DNA of 64,000 nt from Campylorhamphus procurvoides (GCA_013396655.1 WBMV01000261.1:282436-346435); one strand, 5' to 3'; counted from the first letter of the stretch, positions 48,794 to 60,238 are shown. Numbers and translations: made by a program. The notes: generated by a model from the sequence alone, not told the origin.

Positions 48794-49199
48794 CAGCAGC
48801 TGAAGGGAGAGCTGTAAATAGAGCCTGACTGGAGTGTGCAGCAAGAGGCAAAGACAATGGGTGAGGGTAGTGCAGCAGACAGTGAATTATCTTTGCCATC
48901 TGCTTTTTGCTAACACCCATTTATAGAAGAAACCAACATTTGGAAACACTGAGTGCTGATTGTTGTGCCTGTGGAATAATTTTCCACGGGACACAATTAA
49001 TCACGAAGCCGACAGAAGCCTCAGCCCAGCGTAGCTCCAGCTGCAACCACAACACCTGGTGAGACATCCAAGTTCAACAAGCTTTGTTTAAAAACTCGGG
49101 CTCCATCCTAAATTTCATCCCAGATTCCAGGGTTCCCCTTAAAAGTGGAGAGGGAAACTGGGATGGCAATGTGAGCTCTGCAAGGAGTGGAGGGTGACT

Positions 49200-49279
49200 G
49201 GGAATTTTGGGGAAAAATGCCTTTGTTTCTGCTGATGCATTTGGCAGCTTGTCCCAAAATTCCCCCAAAATTGGGGGAA
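49200..49279. repeat. Nested inverted repeats (hairpin-capable)
   Basis: Outer arms GGGAATTTTGGGGA (49200-49213) and TCCCAAAATTCCC (49252-49264) pair almost perfectly across a 38-base spacer. Inside it, TGCC (about 49218) and GGCA (about 49243) can extend the stem after an internal loop. A second, overlapping perfect inverted repeat, TTCCCCCAA-AA-TTGGGGGAA, occupies 49260-49279. The two hairpins share bases and are mutually exclusive. Confidence 0.75.
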
Positions 49280-49595
49280 GGAGGAAGGAAGCAGGCAGGG
49301 GATGCAGGAGATGCCACATGGAGCGAGACAACCCCTGCTCTGAGCACGTGGAGTAAGCCAAGCAGGCTGGAGAGCAGCTAATGGTAATCACAATCAATTA
49401 CAGTTGATTAAAAGGCTCGAGAAGCCAATATATTGCAGAGGAAAACAAATAGCAACTCTGCAAAAAAGGTAATCAATAACCAGCCAAGCAGCAAACAATT
49501 AAAAAAGGGGAAATATCCTCATTCTCCCAGATTTGTGTAATAGCCTTTCTTCAGCTTCTTGGAACGTGCTGTTCCCAGCTCAAGGGCTGGCGTGT

Positions 49596-49652
49596 GAGGA
49601 AGAGGAGGAGGAAGAGGAGAAGGAGGAGGAAGAAGAGGAGGAGGAGGAGGAA
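49596..49652 (+). repeat. (GAG/GAA)n purine repeat
   Basis: An imperfect purine-only trinucleotide repeat mixing GAG, GAA and AAG units. In one plus-strand frame it reads as polyglutamate and in another as an arginine/lysine-rich peptide, which is a by-product. Confidence 0.95.
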
Positions 49653-49832
49653 GGCAGGGTGTCTTCCCCATGGAGCCACAGGACCCCTTGGGCTTTTACA
49701 GTTGCTTTTCTCTCTCTCTGAGCAATTAATGAAACTGAAAACTTACTCCTTGCCCAACCAGTACCAGAATCTTACCTAAAATTTCAGATTTTGGAGACCT
49801 TGGTAACAACTTGGCTCATTTTTATTGGGATT

Positions 49833-49864
49833 GTGGATCCTTGTGGGTCCCTCTGGAGCTCGGG
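49833..49864 (+). mobile_element. Possible CR1 type B tail remnant
   Basis: 'gatccttgtgggtccctctg' followed by 'gagctcggg' resembles the type B terminal segment (gatccttgtgggtcccttcc...gctcagg). Only about 30 bp match, so confidence is limited. Confidence 0.4.
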
Positions 49865-50399
49865 TGCTGGGAATGGTGTGTTTTGAGGTCACATAAAACA
49901 CTCAGACTGGTTCCTTCCCAAAAGCCTGGGCTGTCCTGCTAAATTAACGTGATAGAAGAGTTTACTCTGCGGCACCAAGTGACAAAGAGAATTTTCTATG
50001 AAGAAAACCGAACGTGAACAAGACGTTACACAAACCATTAAAAATTTGCCTTTTTGTTGTTGTTGTTGTTGGTTAGCAACAGCTTCTGGCAAGATGAATA
50101 ATTTGGAAGTGAAAGTCATGTTTGGAGACAGAGCAGGAGCCCTTGATCTGAAACTAATTTGTTGTCAAGAAGAGTTAAGGGACTTTAAGTTGGGCTTTAT
50201 CTCGAGCAGAATGAAGCAATGTAAATACACAGACCCGCTCGGCTCCTCCACTGCCACAACAACTTTATGCTGCTCTAAATCCTCTTTAAAATGGTGTGAA
50301 ACCAACGAGGCAGGTCCAGCTTGTCTTGTTGCCTCTTTAGCTCCGTTTGCTCCGAGTATTCCCAGAGGTGACTCAAGGCAGTTTTGGAAAAGCAGGATC
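49865..50399. other. Unique noncoding stretch
   Basis: Contains a TTG microsatellite at 50054-50071. The plus-strand frame 49998-50465 (155 codons) spans this repeat, which gives a polycysteine run, and ends in the CR1 tail, so it is not a gene. Confidence 0.5.
50054..50071. repeat. (TTG)6 microsatellite
   Basis: Six TTG units preceded by a T-run. A second TTG run lies about 500 bp downstream at 50551. Confidence 0.93.
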
Positions 50400-50472
50400 C
50401 AGGTCAGAGCAGAGCTGGGCTCGAGGATCCCTGGGGGTCCCTTCCAGCTTGGGGATGGTCTATGATTATATT
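50400..50472 (+). mobile_element. CR1 LINE 3' terminal remnant, type B tail
   Basis: 'gagctgggctcgaggatccc' then 'tgggggtcccttccagcttg' and the terminal 'gatggtctatgatta' match the type B 3' end in sense orientation. About 70 bp remain. Confidence 0.82.
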
Positions 50473-50946
50473 GAATGAGCAAAAGAGTTGGTAGTGGTTG
50501 CTCAGTTTATTTATTGCCAATAATTCACACAAATAATTTTGATTTCTCTTTTGTTGTTGTTGTTGCTCAATATGCTATTTGTGGTTGCTCTTCTTGTCAT
50601 TAATTGCCCAGCCCTATAAATAGCGGTATAAGGCTCAATTAATGATTAATTCAATGATCACCACCTTTCACCCCCTGTTGTACATAAGCAACTGCAGCTG
50701 TTGTTCCCTTCTGGAATGAATATTGATGGCCCAGTGCATCACCCACATTTTTATTCACAATTACTAAAGCTGCTCTTTGGCTCTGATTTCCACAGAGGGA
50801 GAAATGATTGCAGAGAAAGGGTTGGGGGAAGACCTGAACTGTGTCTTTTTCTGTGCAGTGGTTGCAGCCAGCAGCCACTCCTGCCTTTTCTGATCCCATT
50901 CATCCCTCTTAGGATGTACAGCAGCATCATTACAACAGGAACTGTG
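50473..50946. other. Unique noncoding stretch
   Basis: Contains a second TTG microsatellite (50551-50565). Otherwise nothing is recognised. Confidence 0.5.
50551..50565. repeat. (TTG)5 microsatellite
   Basis: Five TTG units following 'gatttctctt'. Confidence 0.9.
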
Positions 50947-51220
50947 GTGATGGGACAAGGGGAATGGCTTCCAACTGACAGAGAGTAGTTTTAGATTGAT
51001 TATTCCAAAGAAATTCCCCCCTGGGAGGGTGGGCAGGCCCTGGCACAGGTTGGGCAGAGAAGCTGTGGCTGCCCCTGGATCCCTGGAAGTGTCCAAGGCC
51101 AGGTTGGACAGGGCTTGGAGCAACCTGGGCTAGAGGAAGGTGTCCCTGCCCATGGCAGGGGGTGGGATGAGAGGGACTTTAAGGTCCTTTCCAACCCAAA
51201 CCATGCTGGGATTCTCTGAT
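50947..51220 (+). mobile_element. CR1 LINE 3' fragment, type A tail
   Basis: Well-preserved sense CR1: 'gatgggacaaggggaatggc', 'cctgggagggtgggcaggcc', 'cagagaagctgtggctgcc', 'gaagtgtccaaggccagg', 'ggagcaacctgggctagagg', 'ccatggcagggggtggg' and the terminal 'cctttccaacccaaaccatg'. The 212-codon minus-strand frame (51000-51638) is antisense to this element and is not a gene. Confidence 0.95.
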
Positions 51221-52979
51221 CACAGCTGGACAAGCCATTTAAGCACTGCCTGCTGAGGGTGCTGACAGTCATGGGGTGTCCTCCCCATCCTTGGGCAGGT
51301 GTCTGTGAAACCACCAGGGCTGATTCTTCCCCTGGAGCATGGAGGGAATCTCTGGAAGTGAACACAGAGCTGTGTGATGCTCCAGTGTGGAGCTTCTTGG
51401 AGGACAGGGATGGATAGCACATCAGGGCCACACACCAGCTCTGGTGTCTGTTCCACGTCAGGGTCACTTTGTGTTTCCTGCTGGAATCGCCCCCCTCCCT
51501 CCTTGCCTGGAGTCCCGAGCTCTGGTGCTGGCAGAGCCAGCAGTGGGAAGGAGGTTGTGCTGCAGCACAGCCACTGCTGGCCTGACAGCGTGCAGGGTGC
51601 CTGTCAAACTCCAGTGTGTGCTGAGTAAACAGGACCACATCATAAAGACTTAATTATAAAACCTAATGGTGTAAGACTATTATGATTTGTGGAAAATTGG
51701 TCATTAACTGCAGGAGGATGAAAACCAAACATTTTTCCCTGACACTTCCACTCAGCCACGCTGAGCAAACACATGCTGGAAAATGTAGAAACGTAACACA
51801 TTATTCAAAGTGGTTAAACACGAGGGGTTTCCTTTTCCTGGGCTGCTTTCTCGTTGCTGAAGAGCTTTTGGCTGCCGCATTTACTGGGTTACACCCCAGT
51901 TATAACCACTTTTCCACAAAACATAACTGGGCATTTCAGGAGCTGGTGGGCAGCAAAGGATCTCTGCCCCAGGGTGGGCTGAAAAATAACTTAGTGAAGA
52001 GCCAGAGCTTCACTTTGGTGTCCCAAAATATGCTTTCCATCACCATGGGAGCAGCTCCCACCTCCTTTCCCTCTGTGAGACAAAGCAGAAAACCTCCCAG
52101 CTCTCCATCAGCTGGGGTGACACGTGCTGATGGTCCCAATTAGCCTCCCAGATTGAAGTTTGTATCCAATCAAACAGATTATTAATGAGAATTAGGTCAC
52201 TTTTAATTAGTTTCTGTTAAGATAGTAGCTCCCTCTCTCCCAAAGACATCCCTTTTCCTGATATTAGCCATCAAGTAGTCTTCCTCAGAGCAATTATCCC
52301 ATCCAAACCGGTTGCTCTCATGGTTAACAATTTTAATACTAATGCATTAATTGCCCCTGGCTTACCCACCATCTAATCAGCAAGGTGGGTATTAGTTTCT
52401 TGAAGTGATTGATTTCAAGGGACTTAGTGTTTAATTACATTTTAGCGAACTCTGTTTTGAATCCTTAGAGAAGGGAGGCATTTGCTGTTTGGCTTTGAAC
52501 TTTCTGTGTTGGAGGGATCTAAGTATCTAAATTATTCCATTCATTCCTAAGCATGCTCGTCAAGAGATGGTGGAGTTTTGTCACTTCTGATTCATCTTTG
52601 CCCAGAAGAGCTCACCCCAATTGTAGGGTTTGCATTAATAAGTAAGTTTGCTTTAAAAAATAATGATTACATTATATATATCTGCATGTCAGGGGTGGGT
52701 AGAGTGATCTCTCAAAATGTAATTTGTATATCAATCACTTAACTTGATGCTTTAGGATGAAATGGGCTCTATAAATGCAAGACCATAATTTATCTTCTTG
52801 TGTCTCACTATAATTGCACCTTTATTGGCCACTCTCACTCCCCAAAAACATGAGCTGAAGGGCTGGGGCAGGGCAGGTGTCCAGCTCAAGAGGTGCCTGT
52901 GTCTCATGTCACAGGATTCAGGGGATGTTACAGAAACCTCCTGGGGTCAGGTCTGCAATAATCACCTGCCACACATTTT
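51221..52979. other. Unique noncoding stretch
   Basis: No repeat family or RNA gene recognised. The right half is AT-rich and contains the candidate element at 52140-52480. The 153-codon frame at 51682-52143 has no recognisable domain. Confidence 0.5.
52140..52480. promoter_or_regulatory. Candidate conserved noncoding element (TAAT-rich)
   Basis: Unique sequence with many homeodomain-like cores: 'cagattattaatgagaatt', 'cacttttaattagtttctg', 'gttaacaattttaatac', 'taatgcattaattgccc', 'ccatctaatcagcaagg', 'gggtattagtttcttg' and 'gtgtttaattacatttt'. No simple repeat, retroelement or frame explains it. Confidence 0.28.
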
Positions 52980-53250
52980 CATAGGATCACAGGAACCCAG
53001 GTTTGGGTTGGAAGGGACCTTAAAGTTCATCCCATCCCATCCCACCCCCTGCCATGGGCAGGGACACCTCCCACCAGCCCAGGTTGCCCCAAGCCCCATC
53101 CAACCTGGCCTTGGACACTTCCAGGGCTGGGGCAGCCACAGCTTCTCTGGGCACCCTGTGCCAGGGCCTGCCCACCCTCCCAGGGAAGGATTCCTTCCCA
53201 ATATCCAATCTAAATCAGTCTGAAGCCATTCCCCCTTGTCCTATCATTTC
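52980..53250 (-). mobile_element. CR1 LINE 3' fragment, type A tail, well preserved
   Basis: The best-preserved minus-strand copy. On the plus strand it runs from 'cataggatcacaggaaccc' through 'gtttgggttggaagggacc', 'ccatgggcagggacacctcc', 'ttggacacttccagggctgg', 'cacagcttctctgggcaccc' and 'aatatccaatctaaatc' to 'ccattcccccttgtcc'. Near its 3' end it carries a CCC-AT-CCC-AT-CCC-A-CCCCC run (53031-53049), which is a quadruplex motif on the minus (element sense) strand. Confidence 0.96.
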
Positions 53251-54129
53251 CCCTTGTATTTTTGTTTTGTTTTCTCCACCATGACTATCCAGAGATGGGA
53301 TCAAACTCATAAGTCTCTTATAACACTACAGGTTAAAAAAACAGATCATGGCACCATTATAACAACCCTGGAGAGTTTGTTTTCCTCCTAATCTTGCCCA
53401 TCCCATGCGTTTGGATAAATCTGCAGGCTCAGGACACCGGTGTGGCTGTTTTCTCTGCATGGCACCAACTCAATTCTTTCACATTTTGTGCCACTTCCCA
53501 ACTGTATTGACAATTCCCACTGTGCTTGTGTTGTCATCGTGGTACGAGCAAGGACAAATAATATTCCCCTGGTCGGTCATCACTGCAAGCTTAAATGTAA
53601 GTTCCTCATACAAAATCTGGTGTAAAAAATAGATAATTTAGTTCAAATGAGAAACGATAGAAACCCTTCAGGACCTTCACATGAGAGATGGCAAATAGGG
53701 GGGTTGACCAAAGAAGTTCCTTGGTGCCTCAAGGACCTAGAAATGTCCCCATGACCCTCTTCTCTCCTGCCCTCCTGCTGTTTGAGCAGCTCAGGGATTT
53801 CTTGTGGCACGTTGGGAGAAGGTTTGCAGGGGGTGGCATTTGTGGGGCTGATGTTTTGGGGCCATTTCTGCCCTCACCAACACCATCTCCTTGCCCACCA
53901 CGAAGGGGCCATGCAGGGAATGCTCCTGCAATCCATCCCTCAGGGACTTGCTGTGTTGATTTTCCAGTGGTGGGAGATACTCCCAGTGATCTGCAGGAGT
54001 CCTCTGATTCCCCTTTCCTTTTGAAATTCCTGTTTGTTCTGAGTAGATACACTTTGCTCTTCTCTGCCTGCAACCCCAAAGCAAGAGATCTCCAGTTAAT
54101 GCATTGATTTTTAATGATGCAAGTAGCTT

Positions 54130-54153
54130 GGGGGAGAGGGGAAGGGAAAGGGG
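54130..54153 (+). other. G-quadruplex motif in purine tract
   Basis: GGGGG-AGA-GGGG-AA-GGG-AAA-GGGG on the plus strand, continuing as a purine-only tract to about 54162. Confidence 0.8.
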
Positions 54154-55463
54154 AGGAAGAAACCGTTTTGTTTACAACTTTGAGGCATTTCTTTACAGTC
54201 AGGGCCTATTGTGAGAGAGAAGTACAGACAGATCTCTTTGTTCCTGTCATATTTTTGCCACGGGCTTATTATTTCTTCTTAGAAATGGGCTCATTAATCA
54301 AATGTTCTGGGAATGCGTGTGATCGGTAGTATCAAAATCAGTAATCATCATTAAGCAGCAATGAAAATTCATTTTTGCCCACACTTTGCTAGCCCTCCCT
54401 TGCAGCAGAAGACATTTTCCCCACCTTCTGATGCCAAAAGCTGGCAGTAGCACCAGGCAGCTGCAGGCTGCCAATTCCAAGTGGGAAGGCCAAGAAAAGC
54501 AGGTCGTGTGGGCTCCATCTCAAGGCACCAGAAGAGTTTGAAATAGCTGCACCACTTGCTGTAGAGGGATAAATGATGTTTGGGATGAACATGGGTTGAA
54601 CATGGATTACAGAGCACAGGAACCAAACAGAACCACGGGGGTTATCAGGTTATTTAGGTGAGCATTCCCACCTGAGTTCCCTGTGGCTCAATTGCTCTAA
54701 ATTATCTGGAACAAGCAGCTAACAAACAGAAAAGTGGGGGAGGAATAGAATACAAGCAATTAAGCATTTCTCAGCATCCCTCTGATGTTCTTCCACCACC
54801 TTCCACCTTCACCAGGAGCCCACAGCACTTGAGGGGTCCAGGGCTCACTGGGAGATGGGAGCTCTCTGGATGAAGGCTGTGTTAGGAGCTCAAAGCATCA
54901 TCACTGCTAACCCTCCCACACCTAAATATCGTCACAGCTGCTGCTTTTACCTGCTGTCCCCATGTCATGACAGAACCAAGAGCTGGTACCTGATGAAACA
55001 ACACCCAGCAGGACATGGGAGTGATGGCCGGGGCTCTGGCAGGCTGGGAGAAAACCACTGGAAGGGGAAGGGCTGGAGAAAGTGGGTTTTTTCTGCTTGA
55101 AAAATGCTAAAACTTTGCTAACTTCAAGCCAGCTCAAGCAGCAGACAGGCAGCTCAGACAAATGTATAAAACATCAAAAGGCACAGGATGGAGAGTGGTG
55201 CCTGAGAGCTCCAAATATAGATTTGCCGCAATGCAATTCAGTCCTGAAGCAGAAAAAGGGGGAAACTTCACCATAACATGTTGTGTTGCAGCCCCATTTC
55301 CACGTGTGCAACGAGCCAGGATGAAAAGGATGGCAGAGAGCTGTGCATCAATCTGAGAGATTAAATGAAAACCCCCCAAAAAATTAAACGTGTGCATAAG
55401 AAGTTAACAAGAAGAGATGCTCAAAAGCTGAAACATTTTGCAGCTTTCTAAAGAGAGAGAGGA

Positions 55464-55800
55464 GAAAAAAACCCACGAAAACCCCACCCCAAACCCCAAC
55501 ATGTGAAGGCTTTGAAATCGTGGCAAAGATAGAAAGGATGGATTTGCAATGCAGCTCGTTGTGTGAGGCGTTTAAGTGTTTTATTTGTTGCAGTTTAATG
55601 CGAGGCGGATTATTTATTGCTCCTTGGATGAGCAGGGCACAGGCACGCCGAGGAGAGCCTTCCAAAGGCATAAAGCTTTGCTCCTGGAAGAGCCAAACTC
55701 CTCCCGACAGCCCGAGGGAGATGGAGGTTGATTCCTATCTCCACTTAAGCACAGGCTCGGTGGGAGACTCGAGTCCTCCCGACCTCAATTACTCAGAAAA
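55464..55800. promoter_or_regulatory. Candidate regulatory block: minus-strand quadruplex plus CpG cluster
   Basis: At 55472-55497 the plus strand reads CCC-(7)-CCCC-A-CCCC-AAA-CCCC, a quadruplex motif on the minus strand with GGGGTTTGGGG character. The next 300 bp (55501-55800) hold about 12 CpGs, including 'gtgaggcgtttaag', 'aatgcgaggcggattatt', 'ggcacgccgagg' and 'gagactcgagtcctcccg', in an otherwise CpG-poor window. It could be a short unmethylated element (enhancer, or promoter of a noncoding RNA). No transcript is supported. Confidence 0.33.
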
Positions 55801-56039
55801 ATTAAATGGGTGGAAGCTGGGGATGCTCTCCCAGCTCCTCTGCCCCTCAAGGTGCTTGGGAGGTTTTTTTGCTGTTTGCCTTTTTTTTATTAAACTCATC
55901 CTCCAGTGCTCTGGGGGTTGACAGAGCCCTGCCAGCCCCCCAAAAAGGGATGATCTCCCTCCAGCAGCTCGTGTGGTACCAGAGCTCTCCTTCTCTGCCC
56001 ACGGCAAAGGAGCCTGACACGGGACAAGACACCCTATGG

Positions 56040-56480
56040 CAGGATAATTATACATTTGACTTTTCTGGAATTGCCAGCTAATTTATTCCTTCTGACTCAG
56101 GCAATTCTTTTCCATAAGCTCTAAATATTACTGATTCATCTGGCTTTCATTTCTGTATCATTAAACAGGAGAAGGTCTTCGGATAAGCAAGTGGGTGTGG
56201 GAAGAATCTCATGATTAGTCAGTGCTAATTAATGTCCACTTAGAGTAATTATTAACAGGGTTTAATAATTTGTAATTCTGATCTCGCTAAATAACCAGAA
56301 ATTATTACAAGGGATGTTCAGGCAAGAACTTAATTAACCATTTGTGGCAAAGGTCGTGTTTGGGAATGGTGTGGCAGCCGACAGGATCCCACATGCTGTT
56401 AGCAAACAGCACTGCTTTGCTCATTTATGTATATCTATAGATATAAGTGTTATTAAACTGTTATTAATTCGAAATTAAAG
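56040..56480. promoter_or_regulatory. Candidate conserved noncoding element
   Basis: AT-rich unique sequence with many spaced motifs: 'gataattatacatttgac', 'gccagctaatttattcc', 'ctaaatattactgattc', 'tcatgattagtcagtgc', 'gtgctaattaatgtcc', 'agagtaattattaacagg' and 'ctcgctaaataacc'. It has no repeat or coding explanation and, after the 35.0-kb block, is the most enhancer-like stretch in the window. Confidence 0.33.
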
Positions 56481-56515
56481 GTTTAATAAGGCCACATAAA
56501 ACACTGCTGTGGATC

Positions 56516-56662
56516 TCATAGAATCATAGAATGGTTTGGCTTGCGAGGAACTTGAAGAGCATCTCGTTCCACCCACCATGCCATGGGCAGGGACACCTTC
56601 CACCAGCCCAGGTTGCTCCAAACCTTGTCCATCCTGGCCCTGGGCACTCCCAGGGATGCAGC
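56516..56662 (-). mobile_element. CR1 LINE 3' fragment, type A, intact tail
   Basis: Keeps the terminal octamer repeat (plus-strand 'tcatagaatcatagaatgg'), followed by 'ccatgccatgggcagggac', 'ttgctccaaaccttgtcc' and 'gggcactcccagggatgc'. The 5' end is truncated near 56662. The intact tail fixes the insertion point at about 56516. Confidence 0.93.
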
Positions 56663-59600
56663 AAATTTGTCACAAGCCAAGAGCCAAAGGTAGCAGGGCA
56701 GTTTCCCAGTGCTGTGGGACTGGGATGCCCTCAGGAGGTGGCAAACCTTCAGCACCAAGGTCCATGAAAGGAAGGAGTGGGAATTAGGAAGCTTTCAACA
56801 GCAGTGTGGGGATGAGGAATCAGCACCTCATCTCTGAGCAGAAAGTTCCTACACTGAGCATTTCTCTTTCTGTTGCTGCGATTGTTAAATATACAAATTA
56901 TGCAAAGATAAAAAAAAAATCATTAAAATGCAATTATTGCAGTGATATAAGTTTATGGCTGTTTAAGTACATTAAAAGACCAACTTTGTAGGTCTTTATG
57001 TGCTTAATAAAACTGAATAATTTGCTGGGAAAAAATCTTTGGTGGCAGTAGCAGAGTAAATTTTGTATCTATATTTGACTTCAGGCGTACTCCAGGTATA
57101 GAAAGGAAAAAAACATTACTATATTTCAGACCACATGTTTCCATATTGGGATGGAGAGCGGCAATTCTAGGGCAGAAAAAAGGTAATAAAGAGAATGCTG
57201 TGTAGATTCTCTCTCCCTCACAGCATGGTCTGGGGTTGAAAGGATTGCTGATGGAAAGAGCTCAGCCAGAGATGGAAAAGGACAAAAAAAGCCCCAACTT
57301 CACACTGTCATCAAGGAATTCTCAGGAGAAACGGAGCAGTTTCAGCATCAGCTGAAAAGGGCTGGACTGGCCTGGCTCTTTCTGGCTGGCCCTGTTGTTC
57401 CACAGTGGCCAAAATTCCAAGCTGCTCCTCGTGGTGTTTGGGAAATCTCTGCACTTGGATGCCAACACAAGGGTAACACACACCTGCAGTTTGTGGAAGG
57501 CTGAAAGGGATGGTTTCTGTTCTTGTTTGTGATACTTTATCTCATCATTTGCTCCGTGAGGAAACCTGATGGATGCAAATCTCCCTCAGCCCAGCCATGT
57601 CATGGGGTTTATTCTAAAGGGTTTGGGGCTGCTGAGTGGAGACCTGGACACCTGATGGGCTTCCAGCACAGCAGCTCCACCACGGACCATGTCCAGGTGA
57701 TGAACTGACTTGTAGAGGAGATAAATAAGAACAACTTCCCACTGAAACCAAGGCCCTTGTCTGTGTGAAGGTGCTCTGAGCTGGCTGGAAGAGACTTCTC
57801 TGCTGAAACCTCCCTGGGGATTTGGGCTCATGGAAAACCTGTGTCTTCTCAGGGACCTCAGAGTGTCCTCAGGGGGCAAGAGCAGCCAGCATGACTCTTA
57901 CCCTGACTGAGCCTGGCAGAGGCATGTGGTGAAAGGACCAAAAAGATTGGTTTTCTCCCCGAGTGGTGATTTCAGAGAAGGTGGCTGGGAGATTTGGACA
58001 GCTGATAATCATTTATCCAACACAGCAGCAACCCTACTCCAGGAGAAAGAAATACCTTGTGGTGGGGCTACAGCTTTGTGTTCATCCTCCCATGGAAAGG
58101 CAGTGATTAAGGAGTCACATTGTACAGGGAGGGCTGCAAGAATCCTGAGAAAACAGATTTCTCTTTAGATGAGAACAGGATAGAAATCTGCACAGTCCAA
58201 GCTCCCTCTTTGCTTTTCCAGTGTGTTGGTGCTTTGAGGAATGAACAGCTCAGGTCCCATGCACCTCCCTAGCATTGTGCTCCCTTCCCATCTTAATCCC
58301 CATCCTCCTCCTCCCAGGGTGAGAGGGAAGGAAAAGTCTTCTGGTCAGATTTATTTCTTACAAGTAGGAGTGGTTTATATGGGGCCCTTTTCCTCTGGGG
58401 AGTGGTTTCCTCTGGGCACATGTGTCTTGCTGCCAGCACAGCCATTAAAATACCTTGTAGCACAGTAGAAAAGATTCACTGCAGAATCTAAAAGCTCATG
58501 AAAATCCTGAAAGGTGCTTAACAATCTGCAAGCACATGTGGGATGGCTCTTCCACACTCAGTGCTGAAGATGGTCTTATTTTGGCTCCTCACTGTCCTCC
58601 TGCAGCGAGACCTCCCAGGATGTTTCACCTCAAATGCTCTAAAACTCAAAGGCAGGTGGTGATCAAGGACATTGTTCCCAAAGGAATCTCTGCCAAAAAA
58701 ATGAAACAGGATTTTTGTTGAGTTTAGTCTTTTCAGATTTCTCCCAGTCTTTGTATTTCTCTGCCTATCTCCTGATCCTAACAGATCAGGAGATGGCTTG
58801 TCCTGTCCCCGTGAGGGACCCAGATCCTCTTCCAGCATCCCCATCCTGCTGAGGGGCTGCCCAGGGAGTGCATTTCCCACCCAGCTCATCTTTGACTTCA
58901 TTCTGTTTAAATAGTAACGAGGCCCAAAAGCCCCAGCACTGTGAGATGATATATGGCATGTCCCAGTCCTTGGGGATTAGAGGACGTTCTGGTAGAACAG
59001 ATTATTAGTTAAAGAGTGGCGTGTTTGTGGTTGAATAATTGCTACACCCCAAATCCTCCTCAATCAGCAGCCTGTGCTGAAAATGCCATGCATCATAAAT
59101 AAGGGGTTTAGCCTGGCTCTTTCACAGCAATCCCTGGAGACAGCAGAAGGAATCAATAATAAATTTAAGACCTGGCAGGTTTCAGGCTGCTCGAGCTCCT
59201 GAAATCAGAACCCACTCCCTTCAGCCGAGACACACGGGCTGTGAGGACAAGCACACACCAATGGAAATGTTGTTTCCACAGTCATTTCACTTGATAAAAG
59301 GTACAAAAGGCTGAGATTAAGGTCTCACTGCTCCCATCCGCCCTTGCAGGTATATGGGAGGTGCAGACTGGAACATTTCTTTGCAAATTAGGATGATTTG
59401 GGCTTGTCTGCAGAAGGTGAACATGCTGGGTGCAAGGGCAGGGAGCCTGCTGGGGATACAGCTCAGACATGGAGCAGCAGGACTGTGCTTTCCCTGGGCT
59501 TTAGAAAGGGGTGGACACCAAAAAACCCTACATTTCCAAGTGCTCAGGAGCTCAGGCAGGTATTAGATGTATATTTAGCATTATCTCCATAAGCAGACTG

Positions 59601-59697
59601 ACATTTTATGCAGGAAATCTCTTTAGGATTGAGTGGATGAGACCAAACACATGTATGTGAGCTCATGGAAATTGTGTCTGAAGGCACATGAGGCTCT
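56663..59697. other. Unique noncoding stretch
   Basis: No repeat family, RNA gene or exon recognised in about 3 kb. The segment 56870-57190 is AT-rich with A-runs. Confidence 0.5.
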
Positions 59698-59797
59698 TGG
59701 ACACATGGTGGGATTTTGGGGTTTCTTGTGGGGGGCCACAAGTTGGATTTGATCCTTGAGGGTCCCTTCCAGCTCAGGATATTCTCTGAATTCTGTG
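59698..59797 (+). mobile_element. CR1 LINE 3' fragment, type B tail
   Basis: Sense orientation: 'gtggggggccacaagttgg', 'atttgatccttgagggtccc' and the terminal 'ttccagctcaggatattctc'. About 100 bp, moderately diverged. Confidence 0.88.
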
Positions 59798-60238
59798 GTC
59801 TGTGTGTGTGCACAGGCCATGTGAGCATCAGGATGTGGGTGCATATACATATAACAGAGATTGATCACAAAGGACTGTTTAGCTGAGAGCAGAAATGAGA
59901 GTTACACTTAAGAGTGGTTGTGGATCAATAATTCCAGAGAAAAAGTGTCTGGGTCTACGTATGTGATGAGAAATGGGAATTTGCAGCGGAGAAAGTCAAT
60001 TTTTTTGTTTCAGCAGGTCTCCATTTCCTGCTCCTTTTAATGTCACTTCATGCAATTTGAGGTGTCCTACACCTGGGAGACTGTCAGTGAAATCTTCTTA
60101 CTTTTCCTAACAGGAACTCTTTAATTCTTGAACTAAACCTTTTAGCTGTTTGGCAATTAAATGCTCATCCTTTCCTGCTCCCCTGTCCTGTGAGCTGGGG
60201 TTTGGGCAGCTCAGAGGTGCCTCCTCTGCTGCTGATGG
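59798..60238. other. Unique noncoding stretch
   Basis: Nothing recognisable between the CR1 tail and the minisatellite. Confidence 0.5.

Larger units (their letters stand above)
46831..49832. other. Unique noncoding stretch
   Basis: Contains a tight quadruplex motif beside an ambiguous base (48767-48793), an inverted-repeat hairpin (49200-49279) and a GAG/GAA purine repeat (49596). The segment 49380-49560 is AT-rich, with 'cacaatcaattacagttgatt' including an AATCAA/TTGATT inverted pair. No gene is supported. Confidence 0.5.
53251..56515. other. Unique noncoding stretch with regulatory-like blocks
   Basis: Contains a purine-rich quadruplex motif (54130), an A/C-rich quadruplex plus CpG-retaining block (55464-55800) and an AT-rich candidate element (56040-56480). 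Frames at 53688-54107 overlap on both strands and have no recognisable domain. Confidence 0.5.

Noticed and set aside
49533..49721. Frame encoding a polyglutamate run
   Set aside because: Direct product of the GAG/GAA microsatellite. The neighbouring frame gives a polybasic run from the same repeat.
51000..51638. 212-codon minus-strand open frame
   Set aside because: Its C-terminal third is antisense to a CR1 fragment. The same proline-rich peptide recurs at other type A copies, and the rest has no recognisable domain.
57860..57880. CTCF-like AGGGGGC core
   Set aside because: The flanking bases fit the CTCF consensus poorly; a calibrated matrix scan would be needed.
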